Of a stretch of DNA of 53,543 bases, positions 25,355 through 35,184 are shown piece after piece. Position 1 is the stretch's first letter; each line of letters starts with the position of its first letter. Both the position numbers and the translations under genes were made by a program. The DNA is from Ruminococcus sp. (GTDB lineage Bacteria > Bacillota > Clostridia > Oscillospirales > Ruminococcaceae). A model generated the notes under the pieces. The model did not search any database. It was given only the letters and a program-made list of their open reading frames with translations, and was not told where the DNA came from. The stretch lies in assembly GCA_017543595.1 (NCBI GenBank), contig JAFYFU010000118.1:1-53543 (forward strand), written 5' to 3'.

Positions 25355-26515
25355 GTGGCTTTATTTGGTAAAAAGAAAAATCAGGCTAACGAAGAAAAAA
25401 ACGAGGAAAAATCTGTTGACCTCAAAGACGTTGTTCTTGAACTGCTCAACCAGAAACTCAACGGTCATATCTATGACGGCTGTATCATTATGAGAGGCGG
25501 TTACACAATAGAGGTTTCCCTCGGCAGACGTGAGGAAAAAGAGGGTATACAGCTCATTCAGTTCATTTTCGTTGTGAGAAATGACGACTTTGACGAACCC
25601 CTTATCGACCCCATTGACGCTCAGGGTCAGACAGAGGAAGATGCCGCTAAAATGGCTTCCGAAATCTTCTACGGAAGTGTATGGCACCCCATTGACCAGG
25701 CTTCACAGAAGAAAAACCCCATTCAGGTTTCCGTAAATTATCTCATGCAGCACTACGATTTTGATATGTACTGCCAGTCGGTTGTGAGAATAGGCGTTCC
25801 CGAAACAAAAAAGCCTACCGTTCTCCTCAACTACATCAAATCGGAAATTCCCAAGTACCTTGGTTCAAAAAAATACTACTGGATAAGAATATACCTCGCA
25901 AAACTCAGAGAAAGACGCATAATTGAAATCCGTGTAAACGGTTCTGTATGCAACCAGCTTTCAAAATACTTTGAGCCTTACCTCGATTCATGGGAGGAAT
26001 CCGACAAGTTTATCTGCGAAAAACAGTATGGTTTCTTCGTTCAGCATGAGGACGACAAATGCCCCTTCAAAAAGGAAGTCGTTACAGAAGCTGCCAAGGC
26101 TGCCATTGAAATGATGGTTAAAATCAAGAACCGTGATGACTATGCGGCTATGGCTGCAAAGCTTGAAGAAATGACGGGAAACAAGAGCGTTGCTGCCGAA
26201 GTAAGAATCTTTATCCCCGAAATATTAGCAAAACTCACTCTCGGATACCACGAGGGCGACAGCCTTTTCGTTATGCAGGACGATTCAAGCATAGAGATTA
26301 AGAAAACCCAGCTCCGTTCGTATTTCTATATACAGCAGGTTATCCTTGAATACCTCGCTACAAGACCTCCCAAGGAGGACGTTCAGCAAATCGTTGTAAA
26401 CAGCGTTGCTTTCAGAGAACTCAAAAAAGCCAAGGAAGAAGGTCACGAACCCAAGGATTTGTTCGTTCCCGGCACTTCTTTCAAGATTGGCGTTGAAAAC
26501 TATAAGGTCTGGTAA
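25355..26515 (+). CDS. Unknown soluble protein with high-expression codon use
   Basis: 386 residues, no signal peptide or membrane span, starting VALFGKKKNQANEE and mixed alpha/beta throughout (MRGGYTIEVSLGRREEKEG; YYWIRIYLAKLRERRIIEIRVNG; VENYKVW at the end). I do not recognise a domain. GTG at 25355 is chosen: AAGGAG is 10 bases upstream, while the TTG at 25346 lies 1 base after it. Codon choice (CTC, AAC, CCC, CGT) resembles that of rpsB and tsf, and it has its own strong promoter and terminator, so it is probably an abundant housekeeping or stress protein. Confidence 0.85.
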   Translation: MALFGKKKNQANEEKNEEKSVDLKDVVLELLNQKLNGHIYDGCIIMRGGYTIEVSLGRREEKEGIQLIQFIFVVRNDDFDEPLIDPIDAQGQTEEDAAKMASEIFYGSVWHPIDQASQKKNPIQVSVNYLMQHYDFDMYCQSVVRIGVPETKKPTVLLNYIKSEIPKYLGSKKYYWIRIYLAKLRERRIIEIRVNGSVCNQLSKYFEPYLDSWEESDKFICEKQYGFFVQHEDDKCPFKKEVVTEAAKAAIEMMVKIKNRDDYAAMAAKLEEMTGNKSVAAEVRIFIPEILAKLTLGYHEGDSLFVMQDDSSIEIKKTQLRSYFYIQQVILEYLATRPPKEDVQQIVVNSVAFRELKKAKEEGHEPKDLFVPGTSFKIGVENYKVW

Positions 26516-26530
26516 TTTGTGATTTTATGC

Positions 26531-26562
26531 CGTTCTGCCTGCAAAGGCGGAACGTGCTTTTT
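26531..26562 (+). terminator. Terminator after the unknown gene
   Basis: A 9-bp stem (CGTTCTGCC with GGCGGAACG), 6-base loop, then TGCTTTTT. Confidence 0.88.
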
Positions 26563-26602
26563 ATATCATAATTATATAAATATAAAAAATTTCTCAAATC
26601 CC

Positions 26603-26631
26603 TTGACAAATAAATTATAATGTGTTAGAAT
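26603..26631 (+). promoter_or_regulatory. Promoter of rplU-prp-rpmA
   Basis: TTGACA (26603-26608), 17-base spacer, TAGAAT (26626-26631). Confidence 0.88.
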
Positions 26632-26637
26632 ATTATT

Positions 26638-26712
26638 GCCGCTTGTGAACAGGCTTTAAGTCATGATGTGCGCCTGTCACAGCGAGTTTTATGGAAAAGG
26701 CAGGTGCCGAAA
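26638..26712 (+). promoter_or_regulatory. L21-type leader RNA
   Basis: The 75-base leader holds a hairpin ACAGGC/GCCTGT (around 26649 and 26671) and the GGCAGGTGCCG segment just before the start codon, matching the general plan of Firmicutes L21 leaders. Feedback by L21 is the expected role. Confidence 0.65.
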
Positions 26713-27024
26713 ATGTACGCAGTTATCGAAACAGGCGGAAAGCAGTATCAGGTAAATGAGGGAGATATCATCTTCATCGAAAAGCTTGCTGTTGAAGCTG
26801 ACCAGACAGTTACTTTCGACAAGGTTGTTGCTCTCGGTGCAGAGGACGGTATCAAGGTTGGTACTCCCTATGTTGACGGAGCAGCTGTTGAGGCTAAGGT
26901 TCTCAAAAACGGAAAGGCTAAGAAAATCACTGTTTTCACTTACAAGCCCAAGAAAGGCGAAAAGAGAAAGCAGGGTCACAGACAGCCTTACACTCAGGTA
27001 AAAATCGAAGCTATCAAGGCTTAA
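26713..27024 (+). CDS. rplU: 50S ribosomal protein L21
   Basis: 103 residues starting [14 protein letters not shown], with the conserved VGTPYV and C-terminal [20 protein letters not shown] block that binds 23S rRNA. The longer open frame upstream is the leader. First of rplU-prp-rpmA. Confidence 0.98.
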   Translation: MYAVIETGGKQYQVNEGDIIFIEKLAVEADQTVTFDKVVALGAEDGIKVGTPYVDGAAVEAKVLKNGKAKKITVFTYKPKKGEKRKQGHRQPYTQVKIEAIKA

Positions 27025-27033
27025 TCGTGCGCT

Positions 27034-27345
27034 ATGATTCGTGCGGAATTTTTTGAGAAGAACAGGGAAATTATCGGTTTCCGTGTGAAAGACCATTCGG
27101 GTTATGCCGAAAGCGGTGAGGATATCGTCTGTGCCGCTGTTTCATCGGCTGTCCAGCTTACCGCAAATCTTCTCGAAGCTATGGGCTTTGAACCCGATGT
27201 AAAACTCGGCGAAAATGTCGTTGAATGTACGCTCCCGTCATGCGGGGATTTGCAGTCAACAGTCCTCGGACAGTTTAAGATTCACCTTGAATCGGTTCAG
27301 GAAGAATTTCCCGAAAACATTAATATCACTATTTCGGAGGTGTAA
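27034..27345 (+). CDS. prp: Ribosomal-processing cysteine protease Prp
   Basis: 103 residues between rplU and rpmA. The catalytic dyad is visible as His21 ([11 protein letters not shown]) and Cys33 (DIVCAAVS), the family positions. Prp removes the N-terminal extension of L27. The substrate site is present in the next gene, so the pair is functional by sequence. Confidence 0.95.
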   Translation: MIRAEFFEKNREIIGFRVKDHSGYAESGEDIVCAAVSSAVQLTANLLEAMGFEPDVKLGENVVECTLPSCGDLQSTVLGQFKIHLESVQEEFPENINITISEV

Positions 27346-27347
27346 GT

Positions 27348-27629
27348 ATGTTAAAGATTAGTATTCAGTTTTTCGCTCATAAAAAGGGTGTTGGTTCTAC
27401 TAAGAACGGACGTGATTCCGAATCCAAGAGACTCGGTGTCAAGAGAGCTGACGGTCAGTTCGTAAAGGCAGGCAATATTCTCGTTCGTCAGAGAGGTACT
27501 CACATTCACCCCGGTGAGGGCGTAGGTATCGGTTCAGACGATACATTATTCGCAACTGTAAGCGGAAAGGTTAAATTTGAACGCTACGGTCGTGACCGCA
27601 AAAAGGTTTCTGTATACACAGAGCAGTAA
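27348..27629 (+). CDS. rpmA: 50S ribosomal protein L27 (Prp-processed form)
   Basis: 93 residues. The first nine (MLKISIQFF) are the Firmicutes extension, with cleavage expected between Phe9 and Ala10 to expose [15 protein letters not shown], the tail that reaches the peptidyl-transferase centre. The start overlaps the prp stop region (2 bases apart). Confidence 0.97.
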   Translation: MLKISIQFFAHKKGVGSTKNGRDSESKRLGVKRADGQFVKAGNILVRQRGTHIHPGEGVGIGSDDTLFATVSGKVKFERYGRDRKKVSVYTEQ

Positions 27630-27669
27630 TTGCGGCTCAGTGCTGCTAATAAAGGCAGTCAAGGTTATT

Positions 27670-29000
<1,331 letters not shown>

Positions 29001-29001
29001 T

Positions 29002-29415
29002 ATGGATTTTCTCACAAAACGTGAGGCATCGGCTTACAGTCCGCTTGCCCTTGCATTTCTCGGCGACAGCGTTTACGATACGCTTGTAAGAGAGTATCTC
29101 CTTAAAAAATCAAATATGCCCGCAGGAAAACTGCACGCCGAAAAAATTAAATTCGTCTGCGCTGAATTTCAGTCGGAGATGTATTCTGCTATCGAAAATA
29201 TTTTAACCGAAAACGAACACGCAGTTCTTAAAAGAGGCAGAAATGCCACGGGAAACACTGTTCCCAAACACGCTGATACAGTCACTTACAGACGGGCAAC
29301 CGCTGTTGAGTGCCTTTTCGGATATCTCTATCTCACGGGCGAAAACAACAGAATAAAAGAACTGTTCAATATCATTACAGAAAATATAAAGGGGGAAACC
29401 GATGAACAACAATAA
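29002..29415 (+). CDS. mrnC: Mini-ribonuclease III
   Basis: Matures 23S rRNA ends. 137 residues: an RNase III catalytic domain without a double-stranded RNA-binding domain. The acidic signature ALAFLGDSVYDTLVREYLL and the late ECLFGYLYL helix carry the expected Asp and Glu. ATG at 29002 is the conservative start; a TTG at 28984, 7 bases after GAAGGA and inside obgE, is possible and would add six residues. Confidence 0.95.
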   Translation: MDFLTKREASAYSPLALAFLGDSVYDTLVREYLLKKSNMPAGKLHAEKIKFVCAEFQSEMYSAIENILTENEHAVLKRGRNATGNTVPKHADTVTYRRATAVECLFGYLYLTGENNRIKELFNIITENIKGETDEQQ

Positions 29416-29581
29416 TAAAAATTTGGGTGAGTTTATCACAGCTTTCGGCACAGGCTTTGCAATCGGATTTATTTCGGGCGCACTTGTGACCGCAATTATA
29501 GACTACTATGACGAGAAGAAGAAAAACCTTGCAAGAATAAAAAGAGATTCTGATGAGAATTACATCACATCAGGAGATTGA
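29402..29581 (+). CDS. Small single-span membrane protein
   Basis: 59 residues, overlapping the mrnC end by 14 bases. GGGGG precedes the ATG at 7 bases. An Asn-rich start (NNNNKNLGEF) leads to one membrane span with small residues (FGTGFAIGFISGALVTAII, about 15-33) and a charged tail (DYYDEKKKNLARIKRDSDE). The Gly-x3-Gly pattern and charged tail resemble YtxH-like small proteins, but the match is loose. It sits between mrnC and yebC and is co-transcribed. Confidence 0.75.
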   Translation: MNNNNKNLGEFITAFGTGFAIGFISGALVTAIIDYYDEKKKNLARIKRDSDENYITSGD

Positions 29582-29596
29582 TAATGGAGGAAGAAT

Positions 29597-30328
29597 ATGT
29601 CAGGTCATTCAAAATGGAACAATATCAAACGTAAGAAAGAAGCTACCGATGCCGTAAAAGGTAAAATTTTCACCAAAATCGGCAGAGAAATTACTGTTGT
29701 TGTAAGAGAGGGCGGTCCTGACCCGAACAATAACAGCAAACTCCGTGACCTTATCGCAAAGGCTAAGGCTAATAACGTCCCCAACGACAATATCGAAAGA
29801 GTCATCAAGAAAGCCGCAGGCGGTGAGGATAAGAACAACTACGAAAATATCACCTATGAGGGATACGGTCCTAACGGTGTTGCCGTTATCGTTGAGTGCC
29901 TTACCGACAACAGAAACAGAACAGCAGGCGATGTCCGCCATTATTTCGACAAGTTCGGCGGTAATCTCGGCACTATCGGCTGTGTATCGTTCATGTTCAC
30001 AAGAAAGGGTATCATTATCCTTGAAAATACAGGTCTTGACGAAGATAAAGTCATGGACGATGTATTCGAGTGCGGCGGAGATGATTTCGATATAAACGAG
30101 GAAACTGTTGAAATTGAGTGCGCTCCCGAAGATGTTCACGCTCTCCGTGAGGGTCTTACAGAAAAGGGCTATAACGTAATTTCTGCGGAAGTTGAGCAGA
30201 TTCCCGCAAATTACACAACTCTCACAGATGAGGACCAGATTAAGAAAATGAATCTTCTCCTTGAACACCTTGAAGATAATGACGATGTTCAGAATGTTTA
30301 TCACAACTGGGAAATGCCCGAAGAATGA
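29597..30328 (+). CDS. yebC: YebC/PmpR family regulator
   Basis: 243 residues starting SGHSKWNNIKRKKEATDAVKG, the family signature, with the central VPNDNIERVIKKA helix, TYEGYGPNGVA and the acidic C-terminal domain. YebC proteins act as transcription regulators, and some aid translation of proline runs. GGAGG lies 8 bases before the ATG. It overlaps the next gene by 4 bases (ATGA). Confidence 0.95.
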   Translation: MSGHSKWNNIKRKKEATDAVKGKIFTKIGREITVVVREGGPDPNNNSKLRDLIAKAKANNVPNDNIERVIKKAAGGEDKNNYENITYEGYGPNGVAVIVECLTDNRNRTAGDVRHYFDKFGGNLGTIGCVSFMFTRKGIIILENTGLDEDKVMDDVFECGGDDFDINEETVEIECAPEDVHALREGLTEKGYNVISAEVEQIPANYTTLTDEDQIKKMNLLLEHLEDNDDVQNVYHNWEMPEE

Positions 30329-30822
30329 TAAATATTAAAAAAGTTAAGTATTATCCCGAATTGCGAAAAGTTGCCGAACTTGCAAATGAAATATGGCACG
30401 AATGTTTCACTGAGATAATATCTTTGGGTCAGATTGATTATATGATTGAAAAATTTCAGTCGCTTGATTCAATGACAAATCAGATTGAAAATCAGAACTA
30501 TATGTACATTGCGGTTTATGATGATGACGATTTGTGCGGATATATGGCTGTAAAGCCTGAAAATGACGAAAGATTTTTCCTCAGCAAATTCTATCTCCGA
30601 AATGACAAAAGGGGAAAAGGCACAGCCTCCGAAATGATGAGATATGTTTTTGATATGGCTGAAAAAGCAGGCAAAAAATCCGTATATCTCACAGTGAACA
30701 AGCATAACAGCCACGCAATTTCGGTCTATAAAAAATTCGGGTATGAAATAATTGATTCCGTTGTCACGGATATAGGCAGCGGATACGTCATGGACGATTA
30801 TATTTTTTCATATACTTTGTAA
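30325..30822 (+). CDS. GNAT-family N-acetyltransferase
   Basis: 165 residues with the acetyl-CoA-binding motif A (FYLRNDKRGKGTASEMMRY, about 91-109) and motif B (LTVNKHNSHAISVYKKFGY). The start overlaps the yebC stop. Substrate unknown. Confidence 0.9.
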   Translation: MINIKKVKYYPELRKVAELANEIWHECFTEIISLGQIDYMIEKFQSLDSMTNQIENQNYMYIAVYDDDDLCGYMAVKPENDERFFLSKFYLRNDKRGKGTASEMMRYVFDMAEKAGKKSVYLTVNKHNSHAISVYKKFGYEIIDSVVTDIGSGYVMDDYIFSYTL

Positions 30823-30878
30823 TATGTTAAAAGTTCCGTAAATATACTCATAGTAGGAATCTCAAAAGGAGGAATACA

Positions 30879-31424
30879 ATGAGTACAGCGGAACTTTTTT
30901 TGCTTTCGGCAGGGCTTTCGGCTGATGCGTTTTCGGTGTCGGTTTGCAGGGGAACGGGACGCATAAATTTTGGAAAAGCACTGGTCACAGCCCTTTATTT
31001 CGGCTTGTTTCAGGCTTTAATGCCTGTTACTGGGTATTTTTTCGGGGATATTTTCGGGAAATATATAACGCCTTTCAGCCATTGGGCGGCATTTATTCTT
31101 CTGGGATTCATAGGCGGAAAAATGATTTTCGAGGCTTTCGGCGAAAGAGAAAGCGACACAGACAGCGATACAAAAGAATTATTTGTCCTTGCGATTGCGA
31201 CAAGCATTGACGCATTTGCTGTCGGGATAGTTTTTTCGGCACAGGAAATTCAGCTTATGCGTTCGGTTTTTATAATTGGCATGGTTACATTTGTTATATC
31301 TTTTGTCGGTGTGTACATAGGGAATATTTTCGGCAGTAAATACGGAAAAAAAGCAGAAATTTCAGGCGGAGCAATTTTAATGCTTATCGGTCTGAAACTC
31401 CTGCTTGCGGGATTAAATCATTGA
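30879..31424 (+). CDS. mntP: Manganese efflux pump MntP family
   Basis: 181 residues, six membrane spans in two related halves: SAGLSADAFSVSVCRG near the start and ATSIDAFAVGIVFSA in the middle, each with the Asp-Ala-Phe motif that lines the metal path. AGGAGG precedes the ATG. No yybP-type manganese riboswitch is seen in the 56 bases before it. The stop overlaps ligA (convergent) by 7 bases. Confidence 0.93.
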   Translation: MSTAELFLLSAGLSADAFSVSVCRGTGRINFGKALVTALYFGLFQALMPVTGYFFGDIFGKYITPFSHWAAFILLGFIGGKMIFEAFGERESDTDSDTKELFVLAIATSIDAFAVGIVFSAQEIQLMRSVFIIGMVTFVISFVGVYIGNIFGSKYGKKAEISGGAILMLIGLKLLLAGLNH

Positions 31425-33370
31425 TTTTCGGTTAATTTTTTGAAATCTTCCTCTGTGAGAATCGGAATATTTAATTCTTTTGCTTTTTTATTTTTCGAGG
31501 AATTTGAAGTTGAATCGTTGTTTATTAAATAATCCGTCTTTGAAGAAACTGCGGAGGCGCATTTTCCGCCGTTCGCCTCAATGAAATTTTTAAGTTCGTT
31601 GCGGTTTTTCCAGATATTCACAGAACCCGTTATCACGAAAGTTTTTCCTGCTATGGGTGAATCCGAGGGGATTTCTTCGGGAGCGGATATATTTAATTCT
31701 TTTATTAAATTGTGGTATTCATTTAATTTTTCTTCATCGGAAAAATATTTTATATATTCCTCCGCAAGAATTTCGCCTATGCCGTCAATGGCTGTAAGCT
31801 GGGACATATCGAGTTTTTCAAGCATATCCGCAGACGGATATTCCGCACAGATAAGCCTTGATGCAGACCTGCCTATATTCGGGATTCCGAGGGAATAAAG
31901 CACGCTGATTAAGTCGGTATTCCTTGAATTTTCGACAGCCTCATGAATTTTTTCATATGACCTCTTGCCGAAACCGTCAAGGGAGATTATTTTATCTTTG
32001 TAATTGTCAAGGTGATAGAAATCTTTAAATTCTTTAATAAAGCCTTCCAAAACAAGCGTTTCAATGGTAGCCGTTGACATACCGATAATATTCATCGCAT
32101 CACGCTGTACGAAATGTTCAAATTTTCCCGTGTGTTTTGCGGGGCAGTCCTTATTCACGCAGACAAGGGTCTGTATGCCGTCAGGGGAGGTGTTTATCTG
32201 TGCAGTTCCTCCGCATACAGGGCAATTTTCGGGGATAACCAGAGAATCCGAACAGCTTTTGTTTTCGAGAATCTGCGGAATTATCATATTCGCCTTGAAA
32301 ATCGAAACTGTATCGCCTATGCCGAGTTTAAGCTGTTTAACAATGCTGACATTGTGAACGGAAGCCCTTGAAACGGTAGTTCCTTCGAGTTCAACGGGGT
32401 CAAAAACGGCTATGGGGTTCAGGAGTCCCGTTCTGCTTGCAGACCATTCAACCTCACGGAGAATACTGTCAGCCGTTTCGTCACGCCACTTGAAAGCAAT
32501 AGCATTTCTTGGGGCATGGGAAGTCTGTCCGAGGCTTGCGCCGTAGCTTATATCATCAAAAACAAGGACAAGCCCGTCCGAGGGAAATTCATTTTCGGGG
32601 ATAGTATTTTCAAATTCTTTAACAATATCGGATATATTATTTTTGTCGGTTTTCTTTCCGTAAACGGTCTGGAAACCGATATTTTTAAGCCATTCAAGGC
32701 GGTTTGCGAAAGAATTTTCCTCACAGCCGTCCGCAGAGACAAGATTAAATGCAAAGAAATTTATATTTCTGTCGGCAGTAATTTTTGAATCGAGATTTCT
32801 TACAGTTCCGACACATAAATTTCTTGGGTTTTTATACTTTGCACCCTCGTCTGTTTCGGCATTTATACGCTCAAAATCCTTGTATTTCATGAGAGATTCG
32901 CCACGGACAACAAGTTTTCCCGTGAACGGGATTTTTGCGGGGATTCCTCTGATATGACGGGCATTTTGCGTTATGTCCTCGCCTGTTTCGCCGTTTCCAC
33001 GGGTGACAGCCTGAACAAGCACACCGTTTTCATAGGTTAAAACGAGCGTTAAACCGTCAAGTTTCCAGCTTATAAAGGCAGTATTTTCGCCGAGCCATTC
33101 TTTTAATTCGTCAATATTTTTAGTTTTTTCAAGGGAAAGCATTTTTGATTCATGCTTGATTTTTTTGAGTGCAGATGCGACCTCATAGCCGACTTTCTGT
33201 GTACGGCTTCCGCTGAGAATGATTCCCGTTTCATTTTCGAGGGAAACAAGCTCATCATAAAGCTTATCATATTCGGCATCGGACATTTTCTCAACACCCG
33301 TGTTGTAATAAGCGTCTGCGGCAGATGAGAGTATCTCATTGAGTTCGCTCATTCTTTTAATTTTATCCAT
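31418..33370 (-). CDS. ligA: NAD-dependent DNA ligase
   Basis: Seals nicks during replication and repair. 650 residues: Ia domain (YYNTGVEKMSDAEYDKLYDEL), adenylation domain with catalytic Lys103 in SWKLDG, OB fold, zinc finger (CPVCGG... CVNKDCPAK), helix-hairpin-helix repeats (GFGKRSYEKI; GIPNIGRS) and a C-terminal BRCT domain (GKTFVITGSVNIWKNR). GAGG is 7 bases before the ATG. It lies directly downstream of the hydrogenase operon's terminator with no separate promoter seen in the short gap, so it may depend on read-through. Confidence 0.96.
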   Translation of the reverse strand: MDKIKRMSELNEILSSAADAYYNTGVEKMSDAEYDKLYDELVSLENETGIILSGSRTQKVGYEVASALKKIKHESKMLSLEKTKNIDELKEWLGENTAFISWKLDGLTLVLTYENGVLVQAVTRGNGETGEDITQNARHIRGIPAKIPFTGKLVVRGESLMKYKDFERINAETDEGAKYKNPRNLCVGTVRNLDSKITADRNINFFAFNLVSADGCEENSFANRLEWLKNIGFQTVYGKKTDKNNISDIVKEFENTIPENEFPSDGLVLVFDDISYGASLGQTSHAPRNAIAFKWRDETADSILREVEWSASRTGLLNPIAVFDPVELEGTTVSRASVHNVSIVKQLKLGIGDTVSIFKANMIIPQILENKSCSDSLVIPENCPVCGGTAQINTSPDGIQTLVCVNKDCPAKHTGKFEHFVQRDAMNIIGMSTATIETLVLEGFIKEFKDFYHLDNYKDKIISLDGFGKRSYEKIHEAVENSRNTDLISVLYSLGIPNIGRSASRLICAEYPSADMLEKLDMSQLTAIDGIGEILAEEYIKYFSDEEKLNEYHNLIKELNISAPEEIPSDSPIAGKTFVITGSVNIWKNRNELKNFIEANGGKCASAVSSKTDYLINNDSTSNSSKNKKAKELNIPILTEEDFKKLTENQ

Positions 33371-33391
33371 ATATACCTCTTTTTATAAAAA

Positions 33392-33415
33392 CACCCCCGA
33401 TTTTCATCGGGAGTG
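33392..33415 (-). terminator. Terminator of the hydrogenase operon
   Basis: Minus strand stem CACTCCCGAT/ATCGGGGGTG with one mismatch and a 4-base loop, followed by TTTTTAT. It lies 11 bases after the hydA stop and just before the ligA ribosome site. On the plus strand it is followed by a T7 run and could also work in that direction. Confidence 0.85.
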
Positions 33416-33426
33416 CTTTTTTTATA

Positions 33427-35169
33427 TTAGTTTACGCTTCTCTTAACATAAGATGTGTGGAGAACCTCATGAGCCTTGTGACTGCCGGGCTTTTCAAAGA
33501 ATGTATCATAAACTTCCTTGATAGCGGGGTTGTTGTGGGATTGTCTGAGGGGCATTGATTTGTCGAGGTTGTAGAGAACCTTTGCACGTTCTTCTCTGAT
33601 GTCAACAAAGTTTCTGATACCCATGGGAACCTGAGGCTGACCGCCGCCGTTTACACAGCCGCCGGGACAAGCCATGATTTCAATGAACTGATAATCTGCT
33701 TCGCCACGCTGAACCTTTTCGAGAACTTCTCTTGCATTTGAGAGACCGCTTGCAACGCATACCTTAACATCGAGGTCGCCAACCTTGTAAGTAGCTTCCT
33801 TGATACCTGATGTACCTCTTACTTCGGGGAGGTCAGTAACAGTTTCGCCTGTGAGAGTATGAACCGCTGTACGGAGAGCAGCCTCCATAACACCGCCTGT
33901 TGCACCGAAGATAACGCCTGCGCCTGTTGAAATTCCGAGCGGGTCGTCAAATTTCTCATCGGGGAGAGCATTGAAGTTTATACCTGCACGTTCAATCATT
34001 CTGCCGAGTTCACGGGTTGTAAGTGAATAATCAACATCGGGAACGCCTGCGGCACTCTGGTCGGGTCTGCCGATTTCAAATTTCTTTGCTGTACAGGGCA
34101 TGATAGAAACCATTACGATATTCTTGGGGTCGATACCCATTTTTTCAGCCCAGTATGTCTTAGCTGTTGCACCGAACATCTGCTGAGGAGACTTGCAGGT
34201 TGAAAGGTGGGGGAGCATATCGGGGAAGTAATGCTCACAGAATTTAACCCAGCCGGGTGAGCATGATGTAATCATCGGGAGAACTCCGCCGTTCTGTACA
34301 CGCTCAATAAATTCGTTTGCTTCTTCCATGATTGTGAGGTCGGCAGCGAAATCTGTGTCGAATACCTTGTCAAAGCCGAGTCTGCGGAGAGCAGCAACCA
34401 TTTTGCCTTCAACGTCAGTACCGATGGGAAGTCCGAATGCTTCGCCGAGACCTGCTCTTACTGCGGGAGCTGTCTGAACGAGAACAGTCTTTTCGGGGTC
34501 TGCGATAGCTGCGAGAACGTCCTTGATGTAGTCCTTTTCGGAAATAGCACCAACGGGACATACAGCGATACACTGTCCGCATGATACACAGCTTGTCTCA
34601 CCGAGACCCATGTCAAATGCAGATCCGATATATGTCTTGAATCCACGCTCATTAGCACCGATAACGCCTATACCCTGAGTTTTTCCGCAGACTGCAACGC
34701 AGCGGCGGCAAAGGATACACTTGTTGTTGTCACGGTACATATGTGCAGCGGAATCATCTATTTCATACTGATTGTTTACGCCGTCATAAACCGAGCCGTC
34801 CTCAATACCGTAGTCCTTGCAGAGCTTTTGAAGTTCGCAGTTTCCGCTTCTTACGCATGAGAGGCACTTTCTGTCATGAGTTGAGAGAATGAGTTCGAGA
34901 GTTCTCTTTCTTGACTCAATTACCTTGGGGGAGTTTGTGAGAATTTCCATGTTGTTTGAGCAGGGATAAACACAGCCTGCAACAAGGCGGAAACCTCTGC
35001 CTTCGTTTACTTCCGTAACGCAGATACGGCAAGCACCGATTTCGTTTATTTCTTTCATATAGCAAAGTGTGGGAATTTCAAAGCCCGCAGCGTGAGCAGC
35101 TTCAAGAACTGTGCTGCCCTTGGGCACGGAAATCTCAACACCATTAACTTTAACTGTGATATTTTCCAT
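33427..35169 (-). CDS. hydA: NADH-linked [FeFe] hydrogenase catalytic subunit
   Basis: 580 residues: an N-terminal 2Fe-2S domain (AHAAGFEIPTLCYMKEINEIGACRIC region), a His-Cys3 4Fe-4S site (DRKCLSCVRSGNCELQKLC), two 4Fe-4S ferredoxin repeats (CILCRRCVAVC; CVSCGQCIAVC) and the H-cluster motifs TSCSPGW, MPCTAKK and MACPGGCVNGGG. It makes or uses H2 at the H-cluster. With HydB and HydC it forms the soluble trimeric, possibly electron-bifurcating, enzyme that couples NADH and ferredoxin to H2. GGAGG precedes the ATG. Confidence 0.96.
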   Translation of the reverse strand: MENITVKVNGVEISVPKGSTVLEAAHAAGFEIPTLCYMKEINEIGACRICVTEVNEGRGFRLVAGCVYPCSNNMEILTNSPKVIESRKRTLELILSTHDRKCLSCVRSGNCELQKLCKDYGIEDGSVYDGVNNQYEIDDSAAHMYRDNNKCILCRRCVAVCGKTQGIGVIGANERGFKTYIGSAFDMGLGETSCVSCGQCIAVCPVGAISEKDYIKDVLAAIADPEKTVLVQTAPAVRAGLGEAFGLPIGTDVEGKMVAALRRLGFDKVFDTDFAADLTIMEEANEFIERVQNGGVLPMITSCSPGWVKFCEHYFPDMLPHLSTCKSPQQMFGATAKTYWAEKMGIDPKNIVMVSIMPCTAKKFEIGRPDQSAAGVPDVDYSLTTRELGRMIERAGINFNALPDEKFDDPLGISTGAGVIFGATGGVMEAALRTAVHTLTGETVTDLPEVRGTSGIKEATYKVGDLDVKVCVASGLSNAREVLEKVQRGEADYQFIEIMACPGGCVNGGGQPQVPMGIRNFVDIREERAKVLYNLDKSMPLRQSHNNPAIKEVYDTFFEKPGSHKAHEVLHTSYVKRSVN

Positions 35170-35184
35170 TGATAATTCCTCCGC

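Noticed and set aside
30823-30878. Manganese (yybP-type) riboswitch before mntP
   Set aside because: The gap is only 56 bases and has no such stem pattern.
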